Of a stretch of DNA of 64,000 bases, positions 1-8,518 are shown piece by piece. The DNA comes from Prauserella muralis (lineage in GTDB: Bacteria; Actinomycetota; Actinomycetes; Mycobacteriales; Pseudonocardiaceae). The notes beneath the pieces were generated by a model that saw nothing but the letters and a program-made list of their open reading frames with translations, made no database searches and was not told where the DNA came from. Each line of letters begins with the position of its first letter. Positions within the stretch are counted from its first letter, which is position 1. Location of the stretch: contig NZ_MASW01000001.1 in assembly GCF_003202285.1 (NCBI RefSeq), forward strand, positions 1,054,001 through 1,118,000, read 5' to 3'. The position numbers were made by a program, and so were the translations under genes.

Positions 1-906
1 GCCGCGGCGGCCGTCGCCGGATACGGGCCACTGCACGCGGGCACCGACATCGGCGGCTCCATCCGGCTGCCCGCGGGCTGGTGCGGGATCGTCGGGTTCA
101 AGCCGAGCTTCGGCCGCGTGCCGGTGTTCCCGCCCTATCCCGGCCGGGTGGCGGGGCCGATGACCAGGACCGTCGCCGACGCGGCGCTGTTCATGAGCGT
201 GCTCGCGCTGCCCGACGCGCGCGACCACCTGTGCCTGCCGTTCGAGGAGATTCCCTGGCTGGACGTGGAGCGCGACCCCGCGGGGCTGCGCGTGGGCGTG
301 CAGCTCGATGCGGGGGTGGGGCTGGCCGTCGACGGGGAGATCCGCGCGGCGGTGGAGGACGCGGCGCGGCGGTTCGAGGCCGTGGGCGCGTTCGTGGAAC
401 CCGTGCCGCCGTTTCTCACCAGGGAGATGCTCGACGGGCTCGACCGGTTCTGGCGGGCACGTTTCGCCGTCGAGTTCGCGGAGCTGCCGGCGGAGCGCCG
501 CGCGCGGATCCTGCCCTACATCGCCGAGTGGGTGGCCGGGGGAGCGGGGCTGACCGGCGAGCAGGTGTACTCGGGCTTCGCGCAGATCGACGCGATGGCG
601 GTCGCCGCGCTGCGGGCCACCGGCGGCTTCGACGTCGTGCTCGCACCGACGTGCCCCGTGCGGGCGCCCGCGTTCGACCAGCCGTCGCCGACCGGGGACC
701 CGGCGCGGCCGTTCGAGCACATCGCGTTCACGGTGCCGTACAACATGTCCGGCCAGCCCGCCGTGTCGCTGAACTGCGGCTACACCGCCGACGGCATGCC
801 GATCGGCCTGCAGATCTCGGGCCGCCGCTTCGCCGACCTCGCCGTGCTGCGCGCGGCGGCGGCGTTCGAACGCCTCCGCCCTCCCCAGCGCCCCTGCCCG
901 CTCTGA
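1..906 (+). CDS. Amidase signature family protein, 3' part (5' end outside window)
   Basis: Open from base 1; about 301 residues are visible. The first residues match the end of the amidase-signature core: AAAVAG, then GTDIGGSIRLPA, whose serine (visible residue 19) is the expected nucleophile, then CGIVGFKPSFGRV. The catalytic Lys and cis-Ser lie upstream of the window. The C-terminal segment with FTVPYNMSGQPAVSLNCG and MPIGLQISGRR is typical of the family. Such enzymes hydrolyse amide bonds in the cytosol, but the substrate cannot be read from sequence. The stop (904-906) lies directly before a 21-bp tandem repeat shared with the convergent gene. Confidence 0.93.
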   Translation, partial: AAAAVAGYGPLHAGTDIGGSIRLPAGWCGIVGFKPSFGRVPVFPPYPGRVAGPMTRTVADAALFMSVLALPDARDHLCLPFEEIPWLDVERDPAGLRVGVQLDAGVGLAVDGEIRAAVEDAARRFEAVGAFVEPVPPFLTREMLDGLDRFWRARFAVEFAELPAERRARILPYIAEWVAGGAGLTGEQVYSGFAQIDAMAVAALRATGGFDVVLAPTCPVRAPAFDQPSPTGDPARPFEHIAFTVPYNMSGQPAVSLNCGYTADGMPIGLQISGRRFADLAVLRAAAAFERLRPPQRPCPL

Positions 907-908
907 CC

Positions 909-985
909 CGCGAGTCCTGCGCTCAGGCCCGCGAGTCCTGCGCTCAGGCCCGCGAGTTCTGCATTCGGGCCCGCGAGTTCTGCGT
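909..985. repeat. 21-bp direct repeat array, about 3.5 units
   Basis: The unit cgcgagtcctgcgctcaggcc occurs exactly at 909-929 and 930-950. A diverged third copy lies at 951-971 (four changes), and a partial fourth starts at 972. The array sits between two convergent genes, and the last codons of the monooxygenase gene on the minus strand fall inside it, giving the peptide tail QNSRARMQNSRA. The period is a multiple of three, so the repeat can be read through in frame. Confidence 0.85.
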
Positions 986-1981
986 TGGCGTGGCCAGCTC
1001 GGCCAGCCGCGTGTAGGAGTCGAGCATGCGCTCGCGGTCGTAGGTGCTCATCGTGACCAGCAGCTCGTCGGCCTCCGTGCGGGAGACCAGGGTGGCCAGC
1101 TCGCCGGCCACCTCCTTGGCGGTGCCGTGGATCTGTCCCCGCAGCGACTCCTGCAGCAGCCGGGCCTCGCGCGGCGTGGGCTCGGGCAGCTCGCCGGGCG
1201 GGCGCAGCGGTGGGAACACGCCCCTGGTGCGGGCGTGCACCATCGACCACGCCTCGGGCAGCAGCAGCTCGCGTGCCTCGGCTGTCGTGTCCGCCACGGC
1301 GACGGCGCTGGACACCACGACGTACGGGCGGGGCCACAGTGCCGACGGCCGGAACCGGGCGCGGTAGCCCGCGATCCGCTCGGCCGCCTTGCCGAGCCCG
1401 CCGATCGGGGCGATGACCAGCGCCAGGCCCAGCTCGGCTGCGAGGTCGGCGCCCGCGCCGGTGGCGAGCACGAAGGCGGGCACCCGCAGGCCCTCGGCCG
1501 GGATGCCATGCACGCCGGGATGCACCCGCTGCTCGCCGGTGAAGTAGCCGAGCAGCTCGCGGATCTGGTCGCCGAACCGGTCGGCGGCGTCCTTGTCGTG
1601 CCCGAGCGCGCCCCGCACACCCGCGGTGAAGCCGACGGAACGGCCGAGCCCCAGGTCGATCCGGCCGGGGTAGAGCGCCTCCAGCACGCCGAACTGCTCG
1701 GCGACCACGAGCGGCTGGTGGTTGGGCAGCATCACGCCGCCGGTGCCGACGCGCATGCGGGAGGTGGCACCGGCGACGGCGGAGGCGAGCACGGTCGGCG
1801 CCGATCCGGCGACACCCGGCACGCTGTGGTGCTCCGACACCCAGAACCGGTGGTAACCGAGCTCCTCCGCCTGCCGGGCGAAGCGCACGGTGTCGCGCAG
1901 CGCCGCGGCGGGCTCCTGGCCCACCCGGGTGCTCGAGCGGTCGAGAACGGAAAGCGGAACCGGCACCGGCTGCGTGCTCAC
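944..1981 (-). CDS. LLM-class flavin-dependent oxidoreductase (luciferase-like monooxygenase)
   Basis: 345 residues. The N-terminal pattern SVLDRSS, then RFARQAEELGYHRFWVSEHH, APTVLASAVAGATSRMRVGTGG and LPNHQPLVVAEQFGVLEALYPGRIDLGLGR is the bacterial luciferase-like TIM barrel of the MsnO8-like subgroup. These cytosolic enzymes use reduced flavin and oxygen, and the substrate is unknown here. No flavin reductase lies next to it. The last 12 or so residues are encoded by a 21-bp repeat array and are probably not part of the fold. It is convergent with the amidase fragment. Confidence 0.9.
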   Translation of the reverse strand: MSTQPVPVPLSVLDRSSTRVGQEPAAALRDTVRFARQAEELGYHRFWVSEHHSVPGVAGSAPTVLASAVAGATSRMRVGTGGVMLPNHQPLVVAEQFGVLEALYPGRIDLGLGRSVGFTAGVRGALGHDKDAADRFGDQIRELLGYFTGEQRVHPGVHGIPAEGLRVPAFVLATGAGADLAAELGLALVIAPIGGLGKAAERIAGYRARFRPSALWPRPYVVVSSAVAVADTTAEARELLLPEAWSMVHARTRGVFPPLRPPGELPEPTPREARLLQESLRGQIHGTAKEVAGELATLVSRTEADELLVTMSTYDRERMLDSYTRLAELATPTQNSRARMQNSRA

Positions 1982-2041
1982 GTCCAGTGCAACGCGGCCA
2001 CGGAGCCGAAATTCCGGGCCACCTACTCGGGAGCAGGCAGG

Positions 2042-2260
2042 AGTGTAGCGCTATTGCGCTTCGATCGCGCCCGGGCCGAGGGCCGGGCGGTGGTCACCGA
2101 GAATGTGGCCGACTTCGCCTCTGAGCGCGACGTGGTCCTGGTGTTCGTGCCGAAGCGGAACCTGCCCGCGGGAGGTGCGCAGGCCAAAGCGCTGGCGAAC
2201 TTCTCGATGGCTGGGTCCGGGCGAACCCAAGGCCGTACCTGGGCGCCCACTGGCCACGGC
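2042..2260 (+). pseudogene. Remnant of a PIN-like (DUF5615-type) protein
   Basis: In plus frame 2 the reading RARAEGRAVVTENVADFA, followed by VVLVFVPKRNLPAGGAQAKAL, resembles the C-terminal half of actinobacterial PIN-like toxins, where a TENVxDF segment carries acidic residues. There is no start codon with a ribosome site and no N-terminal half, and the similarity fades before the end of the MFS gene on the other strand. No antitoxin is visible beside it. It is best read as a decayed fragment. The identification rests on a short motif only. Confidence 0.4.
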
Positions 2261-2285
2261 ACCGCTGACTCCCCGGGCCGCCGCA

Positions 2286-3518
2286 TCACTCCCGCACCGG
2301 GCGCTCCAGCAGCCTGCGCCCGAACGAGCGCCACGCGAACACCGTCAGCACTGTCATTACCGCCGCCGAGCACCAGAACGGAGCCGTGATGCCGAACGTG
2401 TCCGCCAGCGGCCCGCTGACCAGGCTGCCGATCGCCGCGCCACCCACGCTGAACAGCAGGTACACGCTGTTGACCCGGCCGCGCAGGTGGTCGGGCACCA
2501 CGCGCTGCCGCCACGTCGTCGCCACGACGCCCCAGAGCGAGCCGTGCACGCCGAAGACGACGAGCGTCACGGCGGCGACCCACGGCACCTCGGCGAGCGC
2601 GAGGAAGACGTGCGTCAGCGTCTCGATCACCAGGCCGGTGCGCAGCAGCACCGAGTCGGGGAACCGCGCCTGCAGCCTGCTCGCCACCATCGCGCCCAGC
2701 AGGCTGCCCGCCGCCATCGCCGCGAGCAGCAGGCCGTAGCCCACCGCGTCCGTGCCCAGCCGCTGCCGGGCATAGAGCACCAGGATCGCGAACGCCGCCA
2801 GCATCGTGACGTTCATCAGGCACATGGAGGTCGCCAGCATCCGCAGCACCTGATGCCGCCACAGCCAGCGCAGGCCCTCCCCGATCTCGGCCCGCAGGGG
2901 CCGCCGCTCCGCCTTGACCGGCGGTACCCGGCGCACCATCGCCAGGATCGGCGCGGCCAGCAGGAACGCCACGGCGTTCAGCCCGAACGGCGCGGCCTCG
3001 GCGACCGTGAACAGGGCCGCGCCCAACGGCGGCGCCGCGAACTGGTTCACCACCGAGTGCAGGGCGATCAGGCGCGCGTTGGCCCTCGGCAGCGCCGCGT
3101 CGTCCACGATCATCGGCACCAGCGTGGTCGAGGCGTTGTCCGCCAGTGTCTCCGCCGTGCCCAGCAGGAAGAACGCCACGTAGACCACGGCGATCGTGGC
3201 CGCGCCCGACCACACCACCACGGCCAGCCCACCGATGACGAGCCCCCGCAGCACGTTGACCGCCACGAGCAGCCGCCGCCGGTCCAGCCGGTCCACATAG
3301 GCACCGCTGACCAGTGAGAACAGCAGCCACGGGAGGAACTGCACGAACGCGGCGCCGCCGACCAGTGTCGGGTCGTCGGTGAGCGAGGCCACCAGCAGCG
3401 GGCCGGCGGCGATGCCGACCCCGTCGGCGACGTTGGTGAACGCGTTGGCGCTCCACAGGGTCGCGAAGTCGCGGCCCAGCCGCGGCCGGGCCGCGGCCGA
3501 GCCACCACGAACCCCCAT
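2286..3518 (-). CDS. MFS transporter
   Basis: About 410 residues with some 12 hydrophobic helices. It opens with FATLWSANAFTNVADGVGIAAGPLLVASLTDDP, and a loop with GAYVDRLDRRRLLVAVNVLRG is the MFS motif A region between helices 2 and 3. This arrangement is typical of the DHA3-type drug or metabolite exporters of the inner membrane. The ATG at 3518 is used here; a GTG at 3527 is equally possible, since the G-rich stretch upstream fits either. It lies 54 bp downstream of the CitE-like gene on the same strand and may be cotranscribed. The substrate is unknown. Confidence 0.88.
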   Translation of the reverse strand: MGVRGGSAAARPRLGRDFATLWSANAFTNVADGVGIAAGPLLVASLTDDPTLVGGAAFVQFLPWLLFSLVSGAYVDRLDRRRLLVAVNVLRGLVIGGLAVVVWSGAATIAVVYVAFFLLGTAETLADNASTTLVPMIVDDAALPRANARLIALHSVVNQFAAPPLGAALFTVAEAAPFGLNAVAFLLAAPILAMVRRVPPVKAERRPLRAEIGEGLRWLWRHQVLRMLATSMCLMNVTMLAAFAILVLYARQRLGTDAVGYGLLLAAMAAGSLLGAMVASRLQARFPDSVLLRTGLVIETLTHVFLALAEVPWVAAVTLVVFGVHGSLWGVVATTWRQRVVPDHLRGRVNSVYLLFSVGGAAIGSLVSGPLADTFGITAPFWCSAAVMTVLTVFAWRSFGRRLLERPVRE

Positions 3519-3572
3519 GACCCCCACGAGCCGGTGACGCTAGCCAGCGCCACCCTGCGGGGCAACCGAGTT

Positions 3573-4430
3573 TCAGGCCTGCCCGATGGCCTCGGCGAGG
3601 CCGAGGATGCGGCGCGCGTTCTCGACGTGCAGGTTCTCGATCATGCGGCCGTCGACGGTCACCACGCCCTGCCCGGCCCGGGTGGCCTCCTCGAACGCCG
3701 AGATGATGCGGCGCGCGTAGGCGACCTCACCCTCGGAGGGCGCGAACACCCGGTTGCACGGCTCGATCTGCGCGGGATGGATCAGCGTCTTGCCGTCGAA
3801 GCCGAACTGCCTGCCCTGCACGCACTCGGCCTCGAAGCCCTCGATGTCCTTCACGTCGTTGTAGACGCCGTCGAGGATCACCTTGCCGGTGGCGCGAGCG
3901 GCCAGCAGGCACAGCGACAACCCGCCCAGCAGCGGCGCCCTGCCCGGCACGAACTCGGCGTGCAGTTCCTTGGCGAGGTCGTTGGTGCCCATCACCAGCG
4001 CGGTGAGCCGCTCGCTCGCCGCCGCGATCTCCTCGGCGTGCAGCATCGCCACCGGCGTCTCGACCATCGCCCAGATCGTCGTGTGCTCCGGTGCGCCGCC
4101 GAGTTCCAGCGCGCGCTCGATGTTGTGCACCTCGCGCGCCGAGTTGACCTTCGGGACCACCACGGCGGCGGGTCCTGCCTGCGCGGCCGCGCGCAGGTCG
4201 GCGTCGTGCCACTCGGTGTCCAGCCCGTTGACCCGGATGGTCACCTCACGGGAGCCGTACTCGCCGGAGGCCGCCGCCGCGCACACGCGCTCCCGTGCCG
4301 CCTCCTTCGCGTCCGGAGCCACGGCATCCTCGAGATCGAGGATCAGCGCGTCGGCGGGCAGCGTCTTCGCCTTCTCCAGGGCCCGCTCGTTCGCGCCGGG
4401 CATGTACAGCACGGAGCGGCGCGGCTTCAC
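3573..4430 (-). CDS. HpcH/HpaI aldolase / CitE-like CoA-ester lyase or thioesterase
   Basis: 285 residues starting [18 protein letters not shown], then [47 protein letters not shown] and [12 protein letters not shown]. These are the CitE-type TIM-barrel motifs with the Mg-binding Glu/Asp residues. The family includes malyl-CoA lyases and (3S)-malyl-CoA thioesterases. It is translationally coupled to the lyase gene upstream (GTGA overlap 4427-4430), with AAGGAGGTG ahead of the GTG. Beside a malyl-CoA lyase, a malyl-CoA thioesterase role completing glyoxylate-to-malate conversion is the natural inference, but lyase activity cannot be excluded. Confidence 0.85.
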   Translation of the reverse strand: MKPRRSVLYMPGANERALEKAKTLPADALILDLEDAVAPDAKEAARERVCAAAASGEYGSREVTIRVNGLDTEWHDADLRAAAQAGPAAVVVPKVNSAREVHNIERALELGGAPEHTTIWAMVETPVAMLHAEEIAAASERLTALVMGTNDLAKELHAEFVPGRAPLLGGLSLCLLAARATGKVILDGVYNDVKDIEGFEAECVQGRQFGFDGKTLIHPAQIEPCNRVFAPSEGEVAYARRIISAFEEATRAGQGVVTVDGRMIENLHVENARRILGLAEAIGQA

Positions 4431-5497
4431 GACAGCACCTCCTTCGTGGCCGCGTCGTAGGCCTCGGCCAGCTCGGGGTCATTCGCGGCGAGCGCGTCGG
4501 CCAGCTCCGCCACGACGCGGCACTGCTTGACGGACGCGTCGTCCTGCATCTTCCCGTCGATCATCACCGCGCCCGTGCCGTCGCCCATCGCGGCGATGAC
4601 CTTACGGGCCCACGCCACGTCCTCCGGGGCGGGCGAGAACACCTTCCTGGCGATGTCGATCTGCGCGGGGTGCAGGCTCCACGCACCCACGCAGCCGAGC
4701 AGGAACGCGTTGCGGAACTGGTCCTCGCACGCGACGACGTCGCGGATGTCGCCGAACGGCCCGTAGTACGGCAGGATGCCGTGCAGCACGCACGCGTCGA
4801 CCATGCGCGCGACCGTGTAGTGCCACAGGTCCTGCTGGTAGGTGGTGCGCCCGGTGTGCAGGTCGTCACCGACCGGGTCGGTGCGCACCAGGTAGCCCGG
4901 ATGCCCGCCGCCCACCCGCGTGGTCTTCATGCGGCGGCTGGCGGCCAGGTCCGCGGGGCCGAGCGAGATGCCCTGCATGCGCGGGCTCGCGCCGGCGATC
5001 TCCTCGACGTTGGCCACACCGCTCGCCGTCTCCAGGATCGCGTGCACCAGCAGCGGCCTGCCGAGCCCGGCGCGCGCCTCCAGCTGGGCGAGCAGGCGGT
5101 CGACGTAGTGGATGTCCTGGGCGCCCTCCACCTTGGGCACCATGACGACGTCGAGCCTGTCGCCGATCTCGGTGACGAGCGTGATGAGGTCGTCGAGCGC
5201 CCACGGCGAGTCGAGGCTGTTGATCCTGGTCCACAGCTGGGTGCCGCCGAAGTCGTTCGCCTTCGCGATCCGGACGAGGCCCTCGCGGGCGGCGACCTTG
5301 CGGTCGGCCTTGACGGCGTCCTCCAGGTTGCCGAGCAGGACGTCGACCTTCTTCGCGAGCTCGGGAACCTTGCCGGCCATCTTCTCGTTGCCCGGGTCGA
5401 AGAAGTGAATCATCCTCGACGGCAGCACCGGGATCTGCCGGACCGGTTCCGGTGCACCGACCGCGAGCGGTGCGAAGAAGTCCTTCGGCGAGCGCAT
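4427..5497 (-). CDS. mcl1: L-malyl-CoA / beta-methylmalyl-CoA lyase family protein
   Basis: 356 residues. Motifs include [69 protein letters not shown] and [12 protein letters not shown], with a [14 protein letters not shown] segment near the end. This is longer than plain CitE and agrees with Mcl1-type lyases that split L-malyl-CoA or beta-methylmalyl-CoA into acetyl- or propionyl-CoA plus glyoxylate in the ethylmalonyl-CoA pathway. The start is fixed by GGAGG six bases upstream of the ATG. It is first gene of a pair with the CitE-like protein. Other ethylmalonyl-CoA genes are not in the window. Confidence 0.85.
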   Translation of the reverse strand: MRSPKDFFAPLAVGAPEPVRQIPVLPSRMIHFFDPGNEKMAGKVPELAKKVDVLLGNLEDAVKADRKVAAREGLVRIAKANDFGGTQLWTRINSLDSPWALDDLITLVTEIGDRLDVVMVPKVEGAQDIHYVDRLLAQLEARAGLGRPLLVHAILETASGVANVEEIAGASPRMQGISLGPADLAASRRMKTTRVGGGHPGYLVRTDPVGDDLHTGRTTYQQDLWHYTVARMVDACVLHGILPYYGPFGDIRDVVACEDQFRNAFLLGCVGAWSLHPAQIDIARKVFSPAPEDVAWARKVIAAMGDGTGAVMIDGKMQDDASVKQCRVVAELADALAANDPELAEAYDAATKEVLS

Positions 5498-5810
5498 CGA
5501 TCCTCCAGAACAGGGTCAGTCGCCGCCAGACCCTATCCCGCGGGATCGGGCCGTGGCTGCGGCGCATGTCACCACGGTCGCACCTCGCCGGATGCGCCGC
5601 TCAGCCGCTTGTCACCCATCCGGCGGCACTGCCGGGCCGAAGTCCGATGACCGCCCACCGACCGATCACCGACCGTTCAGCGCCGTCGATCGCAGGTCCG
5701 CGGTTACCCCGCAGACCCCGCCCGTTCCCGCTGGTACTCAAGTCATGTGCCGCTTTCGAGTGGCACGGCGAGCACGTGCACGCACAACGCAGCAGAGGGA
5801 GGCGGACTTC
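5498..5810. other. Intergenic region between divergent genes
   Basis: 313 bp separating mcl1 (minus) from a plus-strand gene. No convincing ORF. It holds a small inverted repeat GTGCC/GGCAC around 5746-5765 and presumably promoters for both directions, but no canonical -35/-10 pair stands out. The plus gene has AGAGGGAGG just before its GTG. Confidence 0.5.
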
Positions 5811-6452
5811 GTGGCGGTAACACCTGGGCAGACCGCGCTGACGAGCGGTTCGAAAGGGACGCGGTCGACGCCGGCCCGCATGGTCCCGCCGATCGAGCTG
5901 CCGGCGAGCGCCGACGAGCTGGCGACCGAGGCCGTCGCGCAGCTCGGCTGGAGCGGCGCGCTGCTGCCCCGGCTGACGTTGTTCGGCCGCCGGGTGTACG
6001 TCGTCGCGCGGCTGCGGCCCGAGGCGCACGCCGAGCGCATCGCCACCGGCATCGGCCCGGTGACCGACAGGGCGAGCGTGTCCACCTGGGTCTGGCCGGA
6101 GATGGCCGACTCGGCGCCACCCGCCGCCGCGCAGATCGTCGGCGTGCTCGCCGTCGCCCGGCACTGGCGCACCGGCCTCGCCGCGACCGTGCCGTTCGCC
6201 CGCTACGGCGAGGCGGCCGTGGTGCTGCCCACCTCGGCGACCTTGTCCCACGACTACGTGGACAACTGCCTGCCGCGGGCGCGTGCGTACGGCCTCGCCG
6301 TGGTGACGGCCGACGAGAACGCCGTGGTGAACCTCGACCTGGAGGGCCGCACCGAACGGATCCTGCTCGGTGAGGACGCCGTGTCCCGCTGGGTCAACGA
6401 GATGGTCTACGAGCAGCTGGTGTCCCTGGACGTTCCTGCCGGGGCCGAGTAG
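5811..6452 (+). CDS. Conserved hypothetical protein (actinobacterial)
   Basis: 213 residues from a GTG preceded by AGAGGGAGG at a normal distance; the reading frame stays open further upstream but lacks a better start. No signal peptide or membrane segment. Features seen: a low-complexity first 30 residues, an alpha/beta core with RLTLFGRRVYVVARLRPEAHAER, VSTWVWPEMAD and AAVVLPTSATLSHDYVDNCL, and a C-terminal ERILLGEDAVSRWVNEMVYEQL. I do not recognise the family. Twenty bases upstream of the SDR-like gene and on the same strand, so probably cotranscribed. Confidence 0.75.
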   Translation: MAVTPGQTALTSGSKGTRSTPARMVPPIELPASADELATEAVAQLGWSGALLPRLTLFGRRVYVVARLRPEAHAERIATGIGPVTDRASVSTWVWPEMADSAPPAAAQIVGVLAVARHWRTGLAATVPFARYGEAAVVLPTSATLSHDYVDNCLPRARAYGLAVVTADENAVVNLDLEGRTERILLGEDAVSRWVNEMVYEQLVSLDVPAGAE

Positions 6453-6472
6453 TACCGGTACCGTCGCTTGCC

Positions 6473-7126
6473 ATGCGAGTCGTGATCGCCGGAGGGCACG
6501 GGAAGATCGCGCTGCGGCTGGAGCAGCTGCTGGCGGCCAACGGTGACGAGGCGGTGGGCATCATCCGCAACGTCGACCACGCCACCGACCTGCGCGAGGT
6601 GAGCGCCGAGCCCGCTGTGCTGGACCTGGAGAACGCGACCGTCGACGAGGTCGCCGCCGTGCTGTCCGGCGCGGACGTCGCCGTCTTCGCCGCCGGGGCC
6701 GGTCCTGGCAGCGGCATCGCCCGCAAGGACACCGTCGACCGCGCCGCGGCCGTGCTGTTCGCCGAGGCCGCCGAGCGCGCCGGGGTCCGCCGGTACCTGC
6801 AGGTCAGCTCCATGGGCGCCGCGGGACCCATCGACGAGGCCGCGGTCGGTGAGGTGTTCGCCGCCTACCTGCGGGCGAAGGCCGCCGCCGAGGAGGACCT
6901 GCGCACGCGCGACCTCGACTGGACGATCCTGCGGCCGGGCAGGCTCACCGACGAGCCGGGCACCGGTTCGGTGCATCTGGCCGAGTCGGTGCCCAGGGCC
7001 GACGTGCCGCGCGACGACGTCGCCGCCGTGCTGCTGGAGCTGGCCGCCGACGCGGTGACCGCCGGGCGCACGCTGGAACTCACCAGTGGCAACACGCCCA
7101 TCGAGGAAGCCATCGCTCGCCTCTAG
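6473..7126 (+). CDS. NAD(P)H-binding SDR-like protein (atypical, extended)
   Basis: 217 residues. The N-terminus MRVVIAGGHGKIALRL is a dinucleotide-binding loop (GGHGKI) of the NAD(P)-binding/NmrA-like subgroup. It is followed by VFAAGAGPGS, RYLQVSSMGA and DLDWTILRPGRLTDEPGTG, the last being the usual NmrA-type segment after the missing YxxxK. Such proteins are cytosolic reductases or redox sensors. Its stop overlaps the convergent lactone-oxidase gene by four bases. Substrate unknown. Confidence 0.88.
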   Translation: MRVVIAGGHGKIALRLEQLLAANGDEAVGIIRNVDHATDLREVSAEPAVLDLENATVDEVAAVLSGADVAVFAAGAGPGSGIARKDTVDRAAAVLFAEAAERAGVRRYLQVSSMGAAGPIDEAAVGEVFAAYLRAKAAAEEDLRTRDLDWTILRPGRLTDEPGTGSVHLAESVPRADVPRDDVAAVLLELAADAVTAGRTLELTSGNTPIEEAIARL

Positions 7127-8469
7127 GAGCTCACCGGGCCGAGGACGCGGTCCAGGTAGTCGTTGGTGAACACGCCGTTCGGATCCACCTCGGCGCGCAC
7201 GCGCAGGAAGTCGTCGAAGCGCGGGTAGCGCTCCCGCAGTGCCGCCGCGTCCATGTCGTGCAGCTTGCCCCAGTGCGGCCTGCCGCCCGCCTCGCGGGCG
7301 ATCCTGCCGAACGCGGCGAAGTACTCCTCGTACGGCATGCCGACGTACTGGTGCACGGCGACGTAGGCGGAGTCCTGCCCGTACGCGGTGGAGAGCCAGA
7401 CGTCGTCGGCCGCCGCCACCCGGATCTCCGCCGGGAACGCGACCGGGTGCGGCAGGGTCGGCACCAGCGCACGCAGCTCGGCGAGCACACCGGGCAGAGC
7501 CTCCCGCGGCACCGCGTACTCCGACTCCACGAACCGCACGTCGCGGTGCGTGGCGAACACCCGGTGGGAGGCGTCGCTGTACTCGCGGGTGGAGATGGCG
7601 GCCGAGGCCAGCCGCCCGAGCGGCCGCACCAGCCGCGGCACCGCCCTGCCGAGCCTGCACAGCGTGCCGAACGCGACGTTCTCCAGCACCGCGTACTCCA
7701 CGAACCGCCTGGCGTTCGACAGCGGCTGGGGCCGCGTGCCCGCCGGGAGCCGGTTGTTGCGCTTCACCAGCGCGTACTTGCCGTAGGGGAACCAGTAGAA
7801 GTCGACGTGGTCGTTGGTCTTGACGAGCTCGTCGAACTCCGCGAGCACCCGGTCCGTGGGCATGCGGCCCTCCTGGGCCGACAGCACGAACGACGGTTCG
7901 CAGCGCAGCGTCACCGTGCTGAGCACGCCGAGCGCGCCGAGCCCCACCCTGGCGGCGGCGAACAAGTCCGGCCGCAGCCGCGGGGAGCACGTCACGATGG
8001 ATCCGTCGGCCAGGACGATCTCCAGCGCGGCGACCTGGGTGGCCAGCCCTCCGAAGCGCGCACCCGTGCCGTGCGTGCCGGTGGAGATGGCGCCGGCGAT
8101 CGTCTGGGCGTCGATGTCACCGAGGTTCGTCATCGCCAGCCCGAGCACGTCGAGCGCGGCGTTGAGCTCGCGCAACGTGGTGCCCGAGCGGACGGTCACC
8201 AGCCCCGCCTCCACGTCGGCCGAGATGACGCCCTTCCAGGCGGTCAGGTCGATGGCATCGGAGGGCGCGACGGCGATGCCGGTGAAGGAGTGCCCGCTGC
8301 CGAGCGGGCGCACCCTGCGGCCGTCGACGGCGGCCCCGGTCACCACCTCGGCCAGCTCCGCCGCGTCGCGGGGCCGGTGCACCCGGCGTGGCCGGGCGCT
8401 CTCCGTTCCCGCCCAGTTCGTCCATGTTGTCAAGGCCGGCTCCCACCATCGGTGACGTTTCGCCACCAT
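7123..8469 (-). CDS. D-arabinono-1,4-lactone oxidase / L-gulonolactone oxidase family FAD enzyme
   Basis: 448 residues from the ATG at 8469. The start sequence then TWTNWAGTESARPRRVHRP is typical of the family. The FAD-binding PCMH domain shows VRPLGSGHSFTGIAV and GAISTGTHGTGARFGG. The C-terminal ALO domain ends with RPHWGKLHDMDA, the HWGK signature that contacts the flavin, and VDPNGVFTNDYLDRVLG. It oxidises an aldono-lactone or sugar alcohol with oxygen or another acceptor. It is divergent from the amino-acid aldolase gene with a 49-bp gap, suggesting a shared control region. Confidence 0.93.
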   Translation of the reverse strand: MVAKRHRWWEPALTTWTNWAGTESARPRRVHRPRDAAELAEVVTGAAVDGRRVRPLGSGHSFTGIAVAPSDAIDLTAWKGVISADVEAGLVTVRSGTTLRELNAALDVLGLAMTNLGDIDAQTIAGAISTGTHGTGARFGGLATQVAALEIVLADGSIVTCSPRLRPDLFAAARVGLGALGVLSTVTLRCEPSFVLSAQEGRMPTDRVLAEFDELVKTNDHVDFYWFPYGKYALVKRNNRLPAGTRPQPLSNARRFVEYAVLENVAFGTLCRLGRAVPRLVRPLGRLASAAISTREYSDASHRVFATHRDVRFVESEYAVPREALPGVLAELRALVPTLPHPVAFPAEIRVAAADDVWLSTAYGQDSAYVAVHQYVGMPYEEYFAAFGRIAREAGGRPHWGKLHDMDAAALRERYPRFDDFLRVRAEVDPNGVFTNDYLDRVLGPVSS

Positions 8470-8518
8470 AAGTGAATAGCATTCGCGTTTCAACCGTTCT
8501 TGACGTACGGTAACGGCT

